A stretch of DNA of 44,380 bases from Verrucomicrobiota bacterium (GCA_021325145.1 JAJPHR010000028.1:1-44380), one strand, 5' to 3'. Shown: positions 1-9,031, counted from the stretch's first letter. The notes: generated by a model from the letters alone, not told the origin. Program-made: numbers and translations.

Positions 1-534
1 GCCGCCGGCGGCATTAAACGACTTTCCACCGCTGTCTTCATCGCCCAGCACTTTGAGGGCAAAGGCGCCGACCGCAAAGCCGTTCCCCGCGCTCCAGAGG
101 AACTCCAGCGGATCCGCAAGATCGTCCAGAGCGCCCTGGGCATCCAGGAAAATGGCGACTCGACCCGCAAGGATGAAATCACCCTGGAAGAAATCGCATT
201 CAACGATCAGCCGGCCATCGAGCTTGCCCAGCAGTTCGACCAGCAGGAGAAACGCCAGTACTGGATGGACCTTGGACAGAAGCTCATTTATCCCGCGCTG
301 GCCATTGGAATCATCGCCGCTTTCTGGCGCACCTTGAAACGGGTCAAGCCCGAGGAGATTCCTCTCGGTGTCCCCATCGGGAACGGAAATGGCAATGGCA
401 ACGGGCATCATGGCCGGGCGGGCAATTCCGGCGTGGTCACCGTCGAAGTCCTCAACCAGCTCATTCGTGAAAATCCGGCCAACATGACCCAGGCGGTTAA
501 GAGCTGGCTCACCCGCGGCAAACCCAACAACTGA
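1..534 (+). CDS. fliF: FliF, flagellar MS-ring protein (3' part)
   Basis: The reading frame is open from base 1 and stops at 532-534, giving the last 177 residues of FliF. The full protein forms the inner-membrane MS ring, the base of the rod and the mount for the C ring. Visible are the end of the periplasmic ring domain (GGIKRLSTAVFIA near the start, then an acidic stretch with KDEITLEEIAF), the second transmembrane helix at about residues 92-105 (YPALAIGIIAAFW) and a cytoplasmic tail. The tail has a Gly-Asn repeat (GNGNGNGNG) and ends with VLNQLIRENPANMTQAVKSW, which matches the FliG-binding end of FliF. fliG begins 16 bases later. The 5' end lies outside the window. Confidence 0.93.
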   Translation, partial: AAGGIKRLSTAVFIAQHFEGKGADRKAVPRAPEELQRIRKIVQSALGIQENGDSTRKDEITLEEIAFNDQPAIELAQQFDQQEKRQYWMDLGQKLIYPALAIGIIAAFWRTLKRVKPEEIPLGVPIGNGNGNGNGHHGRAGNSGVVTVEVLNQLIRENPANMTQAVKSWLTRGKPNN

Positions 535-550
535 AAACCAACCACTGAGC

Positions 551-1585
551 ATGGAAATCGCCGCCGTTGAAATCGCCAAAATGTCCAAGCTGCAGAAGCT
601 CGCGGCATTGCTGATCATTCTCGGTCCGGAAAGCGCCGCCCAGATGCTGAAAAACCTGGATGAGCACGACCTGGAAACGGTTTCGCTCGAGATGTCGAAG
701 CTCACGGTCATCAGCCAGGACTTGCAGCAGGAGATCCTGCGCGAGTTTACGGAGGTGGCCGTGGAAGCCAGCACGTCCATCCTGGGTGGCACCGGTTACG
801 TGCGGAACACTTTGGAAAAATCAGTCGGCCTGTTTCGCGCTTCGGACATCCTCAGCCGCGTCGCCCCCGCGCCCGCGCCGGTCGCCGCCATGCAGCAAAT
901 TGTCAATCTGGACGCCCGGCAGCTCTTCAACATGCTCAAGGGCGAGCAGCCGCAGACCATTGCCCTGATCGTCAGCTATCTTTCTTCGGACAAAAGTTCT
1001 CAGCTCCTGATGCTGTTGCGAACTGAATTGCGCGACCAGGTCGTGGAACGCCTCGCCACGCTGGCGCCCACGCCGGTGGAGGTCGTCGAACGCATCGTGG
1101 AAGTCCTCAACCAAAAGGCCGGCGTCAAAGCCTCCCGTGCCCTGAGCCAGACTGGCGGCCTGAAAAACGCCGCGGACATCCTCAATTCGCTCGATAAAAA
1201 TATCGGCCAGTCGCTCCTCATGGAGCTGGAAAAGCGCAACCCCAATCTCGGCCAGGCCATCCGCCAGAAAATGTTCACCTTCGAGGACCTCGCCCTGCTC
1301 GACACCACGTCGCTCCAGAAAATCATGCGCGAAGTGGACATGCGCGACCTCGCCATCTCGCTCAAAACCGCCAGCCCCAAGCTCAAATCCGCCTTGCTTT
1401 CGTCCATCTCCAAACGCGCCGCCGAAACCGTCAACGAGGAGATCAGTTTCCTTGGCCCGCTCAAGAAGAAGGACATCGAAGCCGCCCAGACTCGCATCAT
1501 CGACAGCGTCCGCAATCTGGAAACCACCGGCGAAATCGACCTTGGCGTTGTCACCGGCAATTCTCGCGATGAACTCCTGGTCTGA
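551..1585 (+). CDS. fliG: FliG, flagellar motor switch protein
   Basis: FliG is the C-ring protein that binds FliF and converts stator ion flow into torque. The 344-residue product has normal length. The N-terminal domain (1-110) carries KLAALLIILGPESAAQMLKNL. The middle domain has EQPQ at about 132-135, a variant of the EHPQ surface that contacts FliM. The C-terminal torque domain contains IRQKMFTFEDLALLD and REVDMRDLAISLK, the conserved charged motor helix. The start at 551 has only a weak ribosome site, and an ATG at 581 (MSKLQK) is possible. fliH overlaps its last 17 bases. Confidence 0.96.
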   Translation: MEIAAVEIAKMSKLQKLAALLIILGPESAAQMLKNLDEHDLETVSLEMSKLTVISQDLQQEILREFTEVAVEASTSILGGTGYVRNTLEKSVGLFRASDILSRVAPAPAPVAAMQQIVNLDARQLFNMLKGEQPQTIALIVSYLSSDKSSQLLMLLRTELRDQVVERLATLAPTPVEVVERIVEVLNQKAGVKASRALSQTGGLKNAADILNSLDKNIGQSLLMELEKRNPNLGQAIRQKMFTFEDLALLDTTSLQKIMREVDMRDLAISLKTASPKLKSALLSSISKRAAETVNEEISFLGPLKKKDIEAAQTRIIDSVRNLETTGEIDLGVVTGNSRDELLV

Positions 1586-2162
1586 AACCCTCAAATTCCC
1601 CAAGCCTTTGCGCGACGTCTGCCTGGCAAACCCGGCGGCCGACAGCCTTTCGACCGAGGCGCCGCCCTTGGCCGGGCAGTTGAAAGCCAGCTACGAACAA
1701 GGGCGCATCGACGGCGAAAAAGCCCTCAGCGAACAGTTGTTGAAGCAGCGCAACGATCTCCATGAGCTGATGAACGGGTTGATGGAATCATTGCGCGGCG
1801 CGGTGCCTCAAGTGGTGCGCGAAACCGAGAACCTCATGGTGTCCCTTTCCCTCGAAGTCGCGCAAAAGCTCGTGGCCGAAATCCCCATTTCCGTGCCCAT
1901 GGTTGAAGCCGTCGTTCGCGATGCGCTCGCGCAAGTCGAAGGGACTGCCAAGTTTACCGTCCGCCTTCATCCCGCCGACCTCGAATTGCTGCAAAGAAAC
2001 GATTCTCCGATCCTCGCCTCCGCCGAAGGCGGCAATGAATTTCGCTTCCTTGGCTCTCCCGAAGTGACGCGTGGCGGCTGCCTGGTACAGACCCATTTCG
2101 GCACCATTGACGCCCGCCGCGAAACCAAATTTGACCTGCTCAAAAGGAGCCTGATCGCATGA
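1569..2162 (+). CDS. fliH: FliH, negative regulator/stator of the export ATPase
   Basis: FliH links the FliI ATPase to the C ring and export gate. I chose the ATG at 1569, which overlaps the fliG end by 17 bases and gives 197 residues; the open frame extends further upstream but only as a shadow of fliG. An alpha-helical segment at about 35-75 (ASYEQGRIDGEKALSEQL) is followed by a conserved C-terminal domain (SLEVAQKLVAEIPISVPMV, then FTVRLHPADLELL) typical of the FliH/HrpE/V-ATPase subunit E-like family. Position between fliG and fliI supports the call. The stop overlaps the fliI start (ATGA). Confidence 0.88.
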   Translation: MNSWSETLKFPKPLRDVCLANPAADSLSTEAPPLAGQLKASYEQGRIDGEKALSEQLLKQRNDLHELMNGLMESLRGAVPQVVRETENLMVSLSLEVAQKLVAEIPISVPMVEAVVRDALAQVEGTAKFTVRLHPADLELLQRNDSPILASAEGGNEFRFLGSPEVTRGGCLVQTHFGTIDARRETKFDLLKRSLIA

Positions 2163-3544
2163 TGACCCGCAACGAGAGATGCTCAACGAACCGATTAGAG
2201 GGCCTGCTGCGCCGAGTTCAGGAAACCCAGGTCATCCGCAATCATGGCCGCGTGGTCCAGCTCATCGGCCTGGTCATTGAGTCCGAGGGGCCGCTCGCCG
2301 CCGTCGGCGAAATTTGCCGGATCGAGTCCGCCCGGCACGATGGCTCGACGCTCGCGGAGGTCGTCGGCTTCCGGAACCATCACGTTCTGCTCATGCCCCT
2401 GGGCGAAATCCGCGGCATTCATCCCGGCAGCGAAGTCATCGCGCTTGGCACCTCCTTGCGTGTGCCGGTGGGGGAATCTTTGAAGGGACGAGTCATTGAT
2501 GGCCTCGGCCGCCCGCTCGACGAACTGGGCCCCATCGAAACCCCCGAAACCGTCAGCTTGCATTTGCAGCCACCCCATCCGCTCAAACGGCAGCGCATCC
2601 ACAATCCATTTTGCACCGGCATCAAGGCCATTGATACTTTTGTTCCCTGCGGTCGCGGTCAGCGCCTGGGCATCTTCGCCGGCAGCGGCGTCGGCAAGTC
2701 CACCTTGCTTGGCATGATCGCCAGCCAGGCGGAGGCCGACGTGAACGTGATTGCGCTGATCGGCGAACGTGGCCGCGAGGTGCGCGAGTTCATCGAAAAA
2801 GATTTGGATGAAAATGGCCGCCGCAAATCCGTCGTCGTCGTCGCCACTTCCAACCAGCCTGCCATTGCGCGGCTGAAGGGCGCTTTCGTCGCCATGGCCA
2901 TTGCGGAGCATTTCCGCGATTTGGGCCAAAATGTTTTGCTGATGATGGATTCCGTCACGCGCTTCGCCATGGCGCAGCGTGAAATCGGCCTCGCGGTGGG
3001 CGAGCCGCCCGCTACGCGTGGTTACACGCCGTCGGTGTTTTCACTCCTGCCACAACTTCTGGAACGCGCCGGGGCAGGGGAACGCGGCTCCATCACCGGC
3101 CTGTTTACGGTCCTCGTGGAGGCGGATGACATGAACGATCCCATCGCCGATTCCGTGCGCTCCATCCTCGACGGCCACATTGTGCTCACGCGCGAACTGG
3201 CCACGCAGAATCATTACCCTGCCATCGACGTGCTCGAAAGCGTGAGCCGTTTGACCCGCGATCTCACCTCGCCCGAGCAGCAGGATATTGCCTCCCGCGC
3301 CCGGGAAACGATGGCCACCTATCGCAAGAATCAGGACTTGATCAATATCGGCGCGTACCCGGCGGGTACCAATTCGGCCATCGACCTGAGCATCCATCTG
3401 CACGAGCCTTTGAAATCTTTCCTGCGCCAGCCGGTGCAGCAGGGCGTTGCCGCGGCTCAAAGCTGGTCCATCCTGCGCGACACCATGGCGACGCCCATGC
3501 CCGCCAAACCTGTCGCCGCCGCGGTGAGAAAGGCGGCCGCCTAA
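2159..3544 (+). CDS. fliI: FliI, flagellum-specific export ATPase
   Basis: FliI is the cytoplasmic ATPase of the flagellar type III secretion system, homologous to F1 beta. The 461-residue product has a P-loop GSGVGKST at residues 175-182, a Walker B stretch (NVLLMMDSVTRFAMAQRE) and the family signature GLAVGEPPATRGYTPSVF. These are intact, so it should be active. It starts at 2159 in an ATGA overlap with fliH; a second ATG follows at 2162. A short alanine-rich tail (PVAAAVRKAAA) ends the protein, and fliJ follows 3 bases later. Confidence 0.97.
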   Translation: MMTRNERCSTNRLEGLLRRVQETQVIRNHGRVVQLIGLVIESEGPLAAVGEICRIESARHDGSTLAEVVGFRNHHVLLMPLGEIRGIHPGSEVIALGTSLRVPVGESLKGRVIDGLGRPLDELGPIETPETVSLHLQPPHPLKRQRIHNPFCTGIKAIDTFVPCGRGQRLGIFAGSGVGKSTLLGMIASQAEADVNVIALIGERGREVREFIEKDLDENGRRKSVVVVATSNQPAIARLKGAFVAMAIAEHFRDLGQNVLLMMDSVTRFAMAQREIGLAVGEPPATRGYTPSVFSLLPQLLERAGAGERGSITGLFTVLVEADDMNDPIADSVRSILDGHIVLTRELATQNHYPAIDVLESVSRLTRDLTSPEQQDIASRARETMATYRKNQDLINIGAYPAGTNSAIDLSIHLHEPLKSFLRQPVQQGVAAAQSWSILRDTMATPMPAKPVAAAVRKAAA

Positions 3545-3547
3545 GCC

Positions 3548-4021
3548 ATGAAACCCTTTAAATTCACCCTGGAAGCCATGCGCGTTTTGCGCCAACGCCA
3601 GGAACAGGATGCGATGGACGCGTACGCGCGCACTTTGCTGCATCGTCAACAGGCGGTTCAGCGGCTTGAGGTGGTCCAACAGGAAATCAGCGCCAGTTGG
3701 CACGAATTGCGTTCGCGCCTGGGTTCTGGATTCAAGGCTTCGGAGGTTGCGCAAGCCCAGAACTATCATCGCTCCCTGGAAAAGCGCCGCGAAGAATGCG
3801 CCGCCGCCCTCAGCCTGGCCGAGCGCCGTGTGAATGCAGCTTTGCAGGCCATGCTCGCCGCCCGTCGGCAGCGCGAGGTTGTCGATAAATTTCATTCCAA
3901 ACAAAAAGCTGCGCATGAACGCGAGCATTCCCGCCTCGAACAAAAGGTTTTGGATGATCTCGCGGCGTCGCGGCGCATCGCCTCCATCCTGACTTTCACT
4001 CCAACCGAGGTCGCGTCATGA
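3548..4021 (+). CDS. fliJ: FliJ, export ATPase stalk protein
   Basis: The 157-residue product is almost entirely charged helix, rich in Arg, Gln and Glu with heptad-like spacing, as expected for the two-helix coiled coil of FliJ. FliJ sits in the centre of the FliI ring and connects it to FlhA. The start (MKPFKFTLEAMRVLRQRQEQ) matches the common FliJ opening of hydrophobic residues followed by an RxRQE helix. Sequence is poorly conserved in the family, so position directly after fliI is strong support. Its stop overlaps the next start by ATGA. Confidence 0.85.
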   Translation: MKPFKFTLEAMRVLRQRQEQDAMDAYARTLLHRQQAVQRLEVVQQEISASWHELRSRLGSGFKASEVAQAQNYHRSLEKRREECAAALSLAERRVNAALQAMLAARRQREVVDKFHSKQKAAHEREHSRLEQKVLDDLAASRRIASILTFTPTEVAS

Positions 4022-4611
4022 CAAAACTACTCACCTCTTCCTGGATGACCGTGCTCGTCGGCGTGGTTGTTTATCTGGGTGCGACAGTCGCCTTCTGGCA
4101 GGTGCCGGCGCCGAGCGCCGCCCCGGCGGACCAAGGCAATCCCGCCGCCAATGTGAACGGTCCTTCCTGGCAGTTTACCAACCCCGAGGCGGATCAGCTT
4201 ATTTCGGAACTCAAGGCCGAGAAGGAAGCGCTGGCCAAAAAGGAACAGCAGCTTAACGAACTGGCGGCGCGGCTGCAGGCGGAACACGCCGAGGTTGCCC
4301 AGGCAACGCAAACCGTTCAGGGCTTGCAATCCGAGTTCGATAAATTGGCCCTGCGCGTTCATTCCGAGGAAACGGCCAACCTGAAAAAACTGGCCAAAGT
4401 CTATGCCACCATGTCGCCGGACTCCGCCGCCGGCATTCTTGCCCACTTGGACGACGATGCCATTGTCAAAACCATGTTGTTCATGAAGGAGTCCGAAGCT
4501 GGGGTCATCCTGGAGTCCTTTGCGAAGAAAGGGACGGCCGAGGCCAAGCGCGCCGCCGCCATTTCGGAGCGTCTCCGCGTTTCTGTCTATCGCACCAGTT
4601 CGCCGCCATGA
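4018..4611 (+). CDS. MotE-like / MgtE N-terminal-domain flagellar protein
   Basis: This 197-residue protein has one N-terminal transmembrane helix (about residues 9-28), a Pro/Ala linker, and a coiled coil at about 60-115 (ELKAEKEALAKKEQQLNELA and onward). Its C-terminal domain (about 122-190) contains KVYATMSPDSAAGILAHLDD and MKESEAGVILESFA. This architecture is that of the MotE/COG3334 group, periplasmic proteins with an MgtE_N-type domain. In rhizobia MotE assists the stator-associated protein MotC, and related genes often lie between fliJ and fliK. The family fit is what I see; the role here (assembly or stator support) is inference. Both ends overlap the neighbours by ATGA. Confidence 0.75.
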   Translation: MTKLLTSSWMTVLVGVVVYLGATVAFWQVPAPSAAPADQGNPAANVNGPSWQFTNPEADQLISELKAEKEALAKKEQQLNELAARLQAEHAEVAQATQTVQGLQSEFDKLALRVHSEETANLKKLAKVYATMSPDSAAGILAHLDDDAIVKTMLFMKESEAGVILESFAKKGTAEAKRAAAISERLRVSVYRTSSPP

Positions 4612-6191
4612 TTCCCAAGTTCAACATCCCCCCGGCTAGCCCTCACGGCCCGCGCGGCGATGTAACGCCTTCTCATTCTGATTCCTTGGCGGCGGCACAT
4701 TCTTCCGGGAAGAATTTCTCCGAAGTCATGTCCCTCAAAATGCACGGCGGCTCGGCCAAGGCTGCCCGACAGCAGGCCAAAGGTTACCAAACGTCAAACC
4801 AGAATGACTCGGGAGCGAGTTTGACAGCCGCCTCGAACCCGGCTCGTTCGCACCGTTCCAGCAGATCCAAGCCAGGCGTGTTTGATGAAACGACTGGCTC
4901 GGAGGAAACAGCGGGCCCGGAGAAAGATCACGCGCAGGAGGAAACCTCAGTCCCCCAGACGCAAGCCGGCTTGCAAGCCTCCACAGCCGATACCGTGCCC
5001 GTTCTGCTTCTGACTCTCCTTACGCAAGCACCTGCGCCGTTGCCAACTTCTCCGGAAATTCCCAAGTCACGAGCCGGCAATGCTCCTGACGCCGAACACT
5101 TGGATGCGCCTGCTCCTGCCATCGCGCGCACGGCTTCATTGGCACCTCAAAAATCACTGGCGCCCGCTTCGGCATTGAATCAGCCATCATCCGCAATTGC
5201 CGACGGCAAGCAAAACACCAACAAACCTTCTCAGTTGGTCGATCCTTCCTCACCGCAATCCGTTTCCCCGAGCACCCACGACGGTCAGCCTCTGGCTCCT
5301 ACAGCTCTGCCAACTCAACCAAGGGCAATTCCTTCCCTGGCCGTCCTTGGCGCCAGCGCCCCGGAAGCGGTCAGTCCAGAGGGTCCTAACCTTCAAGCAC
5401 TTACAGGCTTAAAAGCAGCCCCTAAATCAAGGGATCGCACCGGTGGCACACCCGCTGCTTTGAGTACGCAGCGAATGAAATTGGCCGAAGAAAAGAACGA
5501 AATTGCCGGGCGCACAGTGCAAAAATTGCCGCGTACGCCCACGGCCGATGAATCCACTGCCGATCTGGCTGACAGAGATGAGGCAGAATCGTCCACGGCC
5601 GCACCTTTGGGCAAGATTGCCATTGGCGAATCTGCATCGATCCTGAACTCATCGGCCAAAACCGGCTTCGAAGCACCAGAACAGCTCGCCTCCGCTGATT
5701 CCGTGCGTTCAGCCGGACAATACGCTGCCAAGGCTGAGCACCTCGGCGATTTAATTACCCGCGAAGTCATGATGATTCGGCAATCCGGCGCTGACTCGCT
5801 CGCCGTTTCGCTGAAGGTGGACTCGCATACCGAATTGTTTTTGCAATTAACCAATCACGACGGCCAAATTCACGCTTCCGTCCGCTGCGAACGCGGCAAT
5901 GTCGCCGGCCTCGACAGCCATTGGGCCGAGTTGCAGGAATCGCTCGCGCGGCAGAATGTGCAATTGCTGCCGCTCGAAAATAAATTTTCCGCGCGCGCTT
6001 CCGGGTTGACTTCGCCATCCACGACGGCCGCTTCCACTCCGTTTAATCAATCCTCGCAAAATCCCCGGCAGCAAACACGCGATCTGCCGCCGGATTCGAC
6101 TCCCGTCGCGGCTGTCACGATTTCCGCAACCACCAAGACTAAAACCAAAGCCAAAACCGGATTCCGGAATGGCTGGGAAACCTGGGCCTGA
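4608..6191 (+). CDS. fliK: FliK, hook-length control protein
   Basis: FliK is a secreted ruler that measures the hook and switches export specificity. The 527-residue product has a long low-complexity N-terminal two thirds rich in Pro, Ala, Ser and Thr, as expected for the ruler. A compact domain follows at about 377-460 (LGDLITREVMMIRQSGADSL, VSLKVDSHTELFLQL, NHDGQIHASVRCERG) corresponding to the FliK C-terminal Flg_hook domain that contacts FlhB. The tail is Ser/Thr/Lys-rich. The family diverges strongly, so the call rests on domain layout and position before flgD. Confidence 0.8.
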   Translation: MIPKFNIPPASPHGPRGDVTPSHSDSLAAAHSSGKNFSEVMSLKMHGGSAKAARQQAKGYQTSNQNDSGASLTAASNPARSHRSSRSKPGVFDETTGSEETAGPEKDHAQEETSVPQTQAGLQASTADTVPVLLLTLLTQAPAPLPTSPEIPKSRAGNAPDAEHLDAPAPAIARTASLAPQKSLAPASALNQPSSAIADGKQNTNKPSQLVDPSSPQSVSPSTHDGQPLAPTALPTQPRAIPSLAVLGASAPEAVSPEGPNLQALTGLKAAPKSRDRTGGTPAALSTQRMKLAEEKNEIAGRTVQKLPRTPTADESTADLADRDEAESSTAAPLGKIAIGESASILNSSAKTGFEAPEQLASADSVRSAGQYAAKAEHLGDLITREVMMIRQSGADSLAVSLKVDSHTELFLQLTNHDGQIHASVRCERGNVAGLDSHWAELQESLARQNVQLLPLENKFSARASGLTSPSTTAASTPFNQSSQNPRQQTRDLPPDSTPVAAVTISATTKTKTKAKTGFRNGWETWA

Positions 6192-6194
6192 GCC

Positions 6195-6569
6195 ATGTCA
6201 ACTACATCCATTACTCCTACGGGAAGTTCCTCCTTGAATCAGGCGGACTTTTTGAAACTGCTGGTCACGCAAATGACCTCGCAGGACCCGCTCAACCCAC
6301 AGAGCGACACCGCCTTCGCCGCGCAACTGGCGCAGTTCAGCGCATTGCAACAATCCCAGACCATGGCCACCGACATGCAGGCGTTGCAGGCCAACTCGCT
6401 CATCGGCCGCACCGTGAGCGTCACTTCATCCACGGACGCCACTCAGGCGTTCAGCGGCGTGGTCAGCGGAGTGGAAATCTCCTCCGGCACGCCCCAAGTC
6501 CTGGTGAACGGCCAGCTCTTCGATCTAAGCCAGATTTCCTCGATTTTGCCCACGGCAACCACTCCCTAA
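6195..6569 (+). CDS. flgD: FlgD, hook cap / scaffold protein (short form)
   Basis: FlgD caps the growing hook and is lost when it is finished. Residues 12-60 ([20 protein letters not shown] followed by [20 protein letters not shown]) are the conserved FlgD N-terminal signature. The protein has 124 residues, about half the length of enterobacterial FlgD. It seems to keep only the N-terminal region plus one small beta segment ([20 protein letters not shown]), without the usual Ig-like and Tudor-like domains. It lies 3 bases after fliK and 20 before flgE, the normal context. Confidence 0.92.
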   Translation: MSTTSITPTGSSSLNQADFLKLLVTQMTSQDPLNPQSDTAFAAQLAQFSALQQSQTMATDMQALQANSLIGRTVSVTSSTDATQAFSGVVSGVEISSGTPQVLVNGQLFDLSQISSILPTATTP

Positions 6570-6589
6570 ACCTTAACCTAACCACTAAT

Positions 6590-7444
6590 ATGCTCAGTTC
6601 CTTAACCTCAGGCGTCAGCGGGCTGGAAAGCTTCCAGGACCAGATGGATGTCATCGGCAACAATATTGCCAACGTTAACACCACCGGTTTCAAAGCCGCC
6701 ACCGTTGCCTTCGCTGATGCTTTCAGCAACACCCTGCGCGCCCCCAATGGCAGCAGCTCCACCACGAGCGGCTCCGATTCCGTGCAAATCGGCACCGGCG
6801 TCACCATCGACGGCATCGAGAACAATTGGAACCAGGGAGCGCTCACCACCACCGGGGTCCAGAGCGACCTCGCCATCTCGGGCAGCGGCTTTTTCATGGT
6901 CCGGGACACCATGACCGGCGCCACCTACGCCACCCGCGACGGCACTTTCAAGGTGGATGCCAACGGCTATCTCGTCACGGTTACCGGCGACCGCGTTCAA
7001 GGTTATTCGAACAGCGGATTGAACGCGCTGGGAGACATCAGGATCGATACGACCGGCATGCCCGCCACTTCGGATCCGAATGCCCGGGTCGCTTCCTATT
7101 CGATTAACGGCCAGGGCCAGGTGACCGCAAACCTTTCCGACGGCACCTCGTTCGTGCGCGGGCAGGTCTTGTTGCAGAATTTTCAAGACCCGCACCAATT
7201 GGTCAACATCGGCAACAACCTTTACACCAATACGACGGCTGCGGGCCCTTTGGCCGCGATGACCGCGCCTGGATCCAGTGGATTGGGCAGCGTGCAATCG
7301 GGCGCGTTGGAGCTTTCCAACGTGGACCTCTCCAATGAGATGGCTAATTTGATTACGGCCCAACGCGCGTTTGAAGCAAACTCCAAGATCATTTCGACCA
7401 GTAATGAAGTGCTTCAGACGCTCGTAAACATGAAACAAGGTTAA
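6590..7444 (+). CDS. flgE: FlgE, flagellar hook protein (short form)
   Basis: FlgE polymerises into the hook. The N-terminus (SSLTSGVSGLESFQDQMDVI then GNNIANVNTTGFKA) is the rod/hook family helix with the ANVNT.GFK motif. The C-terminus has ELSNVDLSNEMANLITAQRA, the paired helix used for stacking. GDRVQGYSNSG in the middle is hook-like. The 284 residues are short for FlgE (about 400 in Escherichia), so the variable outer domain is reduced and the protein approaches FlgG in size. The neighbouring flgD favours FlgE; flgG and flgF are separate genes further on. Confidence 0.87.
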   Translation: MLSSLTSGVSGLESFQDQMDVIGNNIANVNTTGFKAATVAFADAFSNTLRAPNGSSSTTSGSDSVQIGTGVTIDGIENNWNQGALTTTGVQSDLAISGSGFFMVRDTMTGATYATRDGTFKVDANGYLVTVTGDRVQGYSNSGLNALGDIRIDTTGMPATSDPNARVASYSINGQGQVTANLSDGTSFVRGQVLLQNFQDPHQLVNIGNNLYTNTTAAGPLAAMTAPGSSGLGSVQSGALELSNVDLSNEMANLITAQRAFEANSKIISTSNEVLQTLVNMKQG

Positions 7445-7457
7445 TCGCCAGGTTGTT

Positions 7458-8018
7458 ATGGCTACCACCACTTCACCCGAAGAGACGAACACGCCCCAGA
7501 ATGCCGGCGCTACTCCGCCTGCCGCCGGCGGCTTCAAAGCCTGGTTGCCGATGATCGTAACGGTGATTGCCATGCCCGTGCTGGCCTTTGTCATGACCAA
7601 GTTCGTCCTTCTGCCCAAGGTCGTAAATGCCCGCGAACCGCGCGCCGCCATGGCCACATCCGACACCGGCGAAAAGGGCGGCAAGGACGGAGAGAAAAGC
7701 GACGGCCACGCCAAGACCAAGATCACGGTGCCGATGAGCAAAATCCTCGTCAATGTGGCGGGCACCATGGGCACCCGCTATCTCATGACAAGCGTGACCC
7801 TTGTCGGCAACAAGCCGGACTTCAAGAGCAAGATCGACGACAACAAGGACCAACTCATGGATCTCGCCACCAGCACTTTGAGCAGCAAGACGATTTCCGA
7901 CTTGGAAAAACCGGGTGCTCGCAACGTGATTCGCGCTGAACTCATCACCGTGTTCAACAACGCGCTGGGCGGCCCCCTGGTTCAGGAAATCTACATCACG
8001 GAAATGGCCATCCAATAA
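7458..8018 (+). CDS. fliL: FliL, stator-supporting basal body protein
   Basis: The 186-residue protein has a Pro/Thr-rich cytoplasmic start, one transmembrane helix at about 31-50 (LPMIVTVIAMPVLAFVMTKF) and a periplasmic domain. The domain contains KILVNVAGTMGTRYLMTSV, LSSKTISDLEKPGARNVIRA and a C-terminal VQEIYITEMAIQ. These are the hallmarks of FliL, which forms a ring around the MotAB stator and improves torque. It lies before fliM, its usual place. Confidence 0.92.
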   Translation: MATTTSPEETNTPQNAGATPPAAGGFKAWLPMIVTVIAMPVLAFVMTKFVLLPKVVNAREPRAAMATSDTGEKGGKDGEKSDGHAKTKITVPMSKILVNVAGTMGTRYLMTSVTLVGNKPDFKSKIDDNKDQLMDLATSTLSSKTISDLEKPGARNVIRAELITVFNNALGGPLVQEIYITEMAIQ

Positions 8019-8029
8019 CGAGGTTCTTC

Positions 8030-9031
8030 ATGGCTCCAGGCAACGATGATTCCAGCGCACCGGACTCCGCTTCTTCCGCGGAGGTCGAGCCCCTGCTCGC
8101 CGACGTGGCCGATCAGGAAAAAGCGGCAACCAGACCCATCGAACCCGCCAGCGAGGAAATCCGGCCCTTTGATTTTCGCAACCGCACGCTCCTTGCTCCT
8201 CGGGAGCTTCGCAAACTGCGGGCCCACCAGGAGGATTTTATTAATGCCCTGGCTTCGCGTCTCTCCGCCCTGCTGCGGGCGGAATTCCCGCTTAAACTGA
8301 AATCCCTCCAAACCATTTCCTATCAGAAGCTGACGGAAAGCTGGCAGAACCCTTCGCATCTGGTGCTTTTCAAACTCGAGCCTATGCGCGGCGTTTCCAT
8401 AATCGAGATTCCGCTCCAGCTCGGATTGAGCATCGTGGACCGGCTGATGGGTGGACGTGGTGAAGCGCCGGAGTCGGTCCAGGAACTGAGCGAGATCGAG
8501 CGCGCTTTGCTGGACCAGGCGGTGCAGATCATCCTCGGTGAATGGTCCAATCATTGGCTGAAGATCAAGGACCTGAAGCCGATCGTGCTGGGCTGCGAAT
8601 CGGATGGCCGTTTTGTGCAGGTTGCCGCGTCGGAAACCAGCATGCTGGTGCTCTCTTTGGAGACTGGCTTTGCCGATTCCCCGGGACAGATTCAACTCGC
8701 CTTTCCATATTCGAGCCTTGAGCCGCTGATTGCCCAACTTTCCAAAAGCGATGAACTCGTCGCCGCTCCCGCGCCGCAGCCGGCTCCTGTTCCTTGGAAA
8801 TGGAATCCCGTTTTGGACGAGGTCTGCGTTCCGGTGACCGCCGAATGGCCCGGACTCGAACTTGCCGCGCGCACAATTCTCAATTTGAAGGTCGGCGACA
8901 CGCTGCCGCTTGACCCGCAATGCGCGCAGAACGTTCAGGTGCGCGTTGGTGATCGCGCCACTTTCAACGGCCGCCTGGGGACGGTCGCCGGCGCCTGGGC
9001 TGTGGAATTGACCGCAATTTTGAACCGCTAA
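8030..9031 (+). CDS. fliM: FliM, flagellar motor switch protein
   Basis: FliM is the middle C-ring protein that receives phospho-CheY. The 333-residue product has the CheC-like middle domain (about 45-235: PFDFRNRTLLAPRELRKLRA, IIEIPLQLGLSIVDRLMGGR, LSEIERALLDQAVQIILGEW) and a C-terminal SpoA domain (about 258-333). A ribosome site (GAGG) lies 7 bases upstream. The usual N-terminal CheY-binding peptide (LSQxEIDALL) is only faintly present as SAEVEPLLADV at residues 17-27, lacking the Asp-Ala of the consensus. CheY binding may therefore be weak or changed. Confidence 0.95.
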   Translation: MAPGNDDSSAPDSASSAEVEPLLADVADQEKAATRPIEPASEEIRPFDFRNRTLLAPRELRKLRAHQEDFINALASRLSALLRAEFPLKLKSLQTISYQKLTESWQNPSHLVLFKLEPMRGVSIIEIPLQLGLSIVDRLMGGRGEAPESVQELSEIERALLDQAVQIILGEWSNHWLKIKDLKPIVLGCESDGRFVQVAASETSMLVLSLETGFADSPGQIQLAFPYSSLEPLIAQLSKSDELVAAPAPQPAPVPWKWNPVLDEVCVPVTAEWPGLELAARTILNLKVGDTLPLDPQCAQNVQVRVGDRATFNGRLGTVAGAWAVELTAILNR

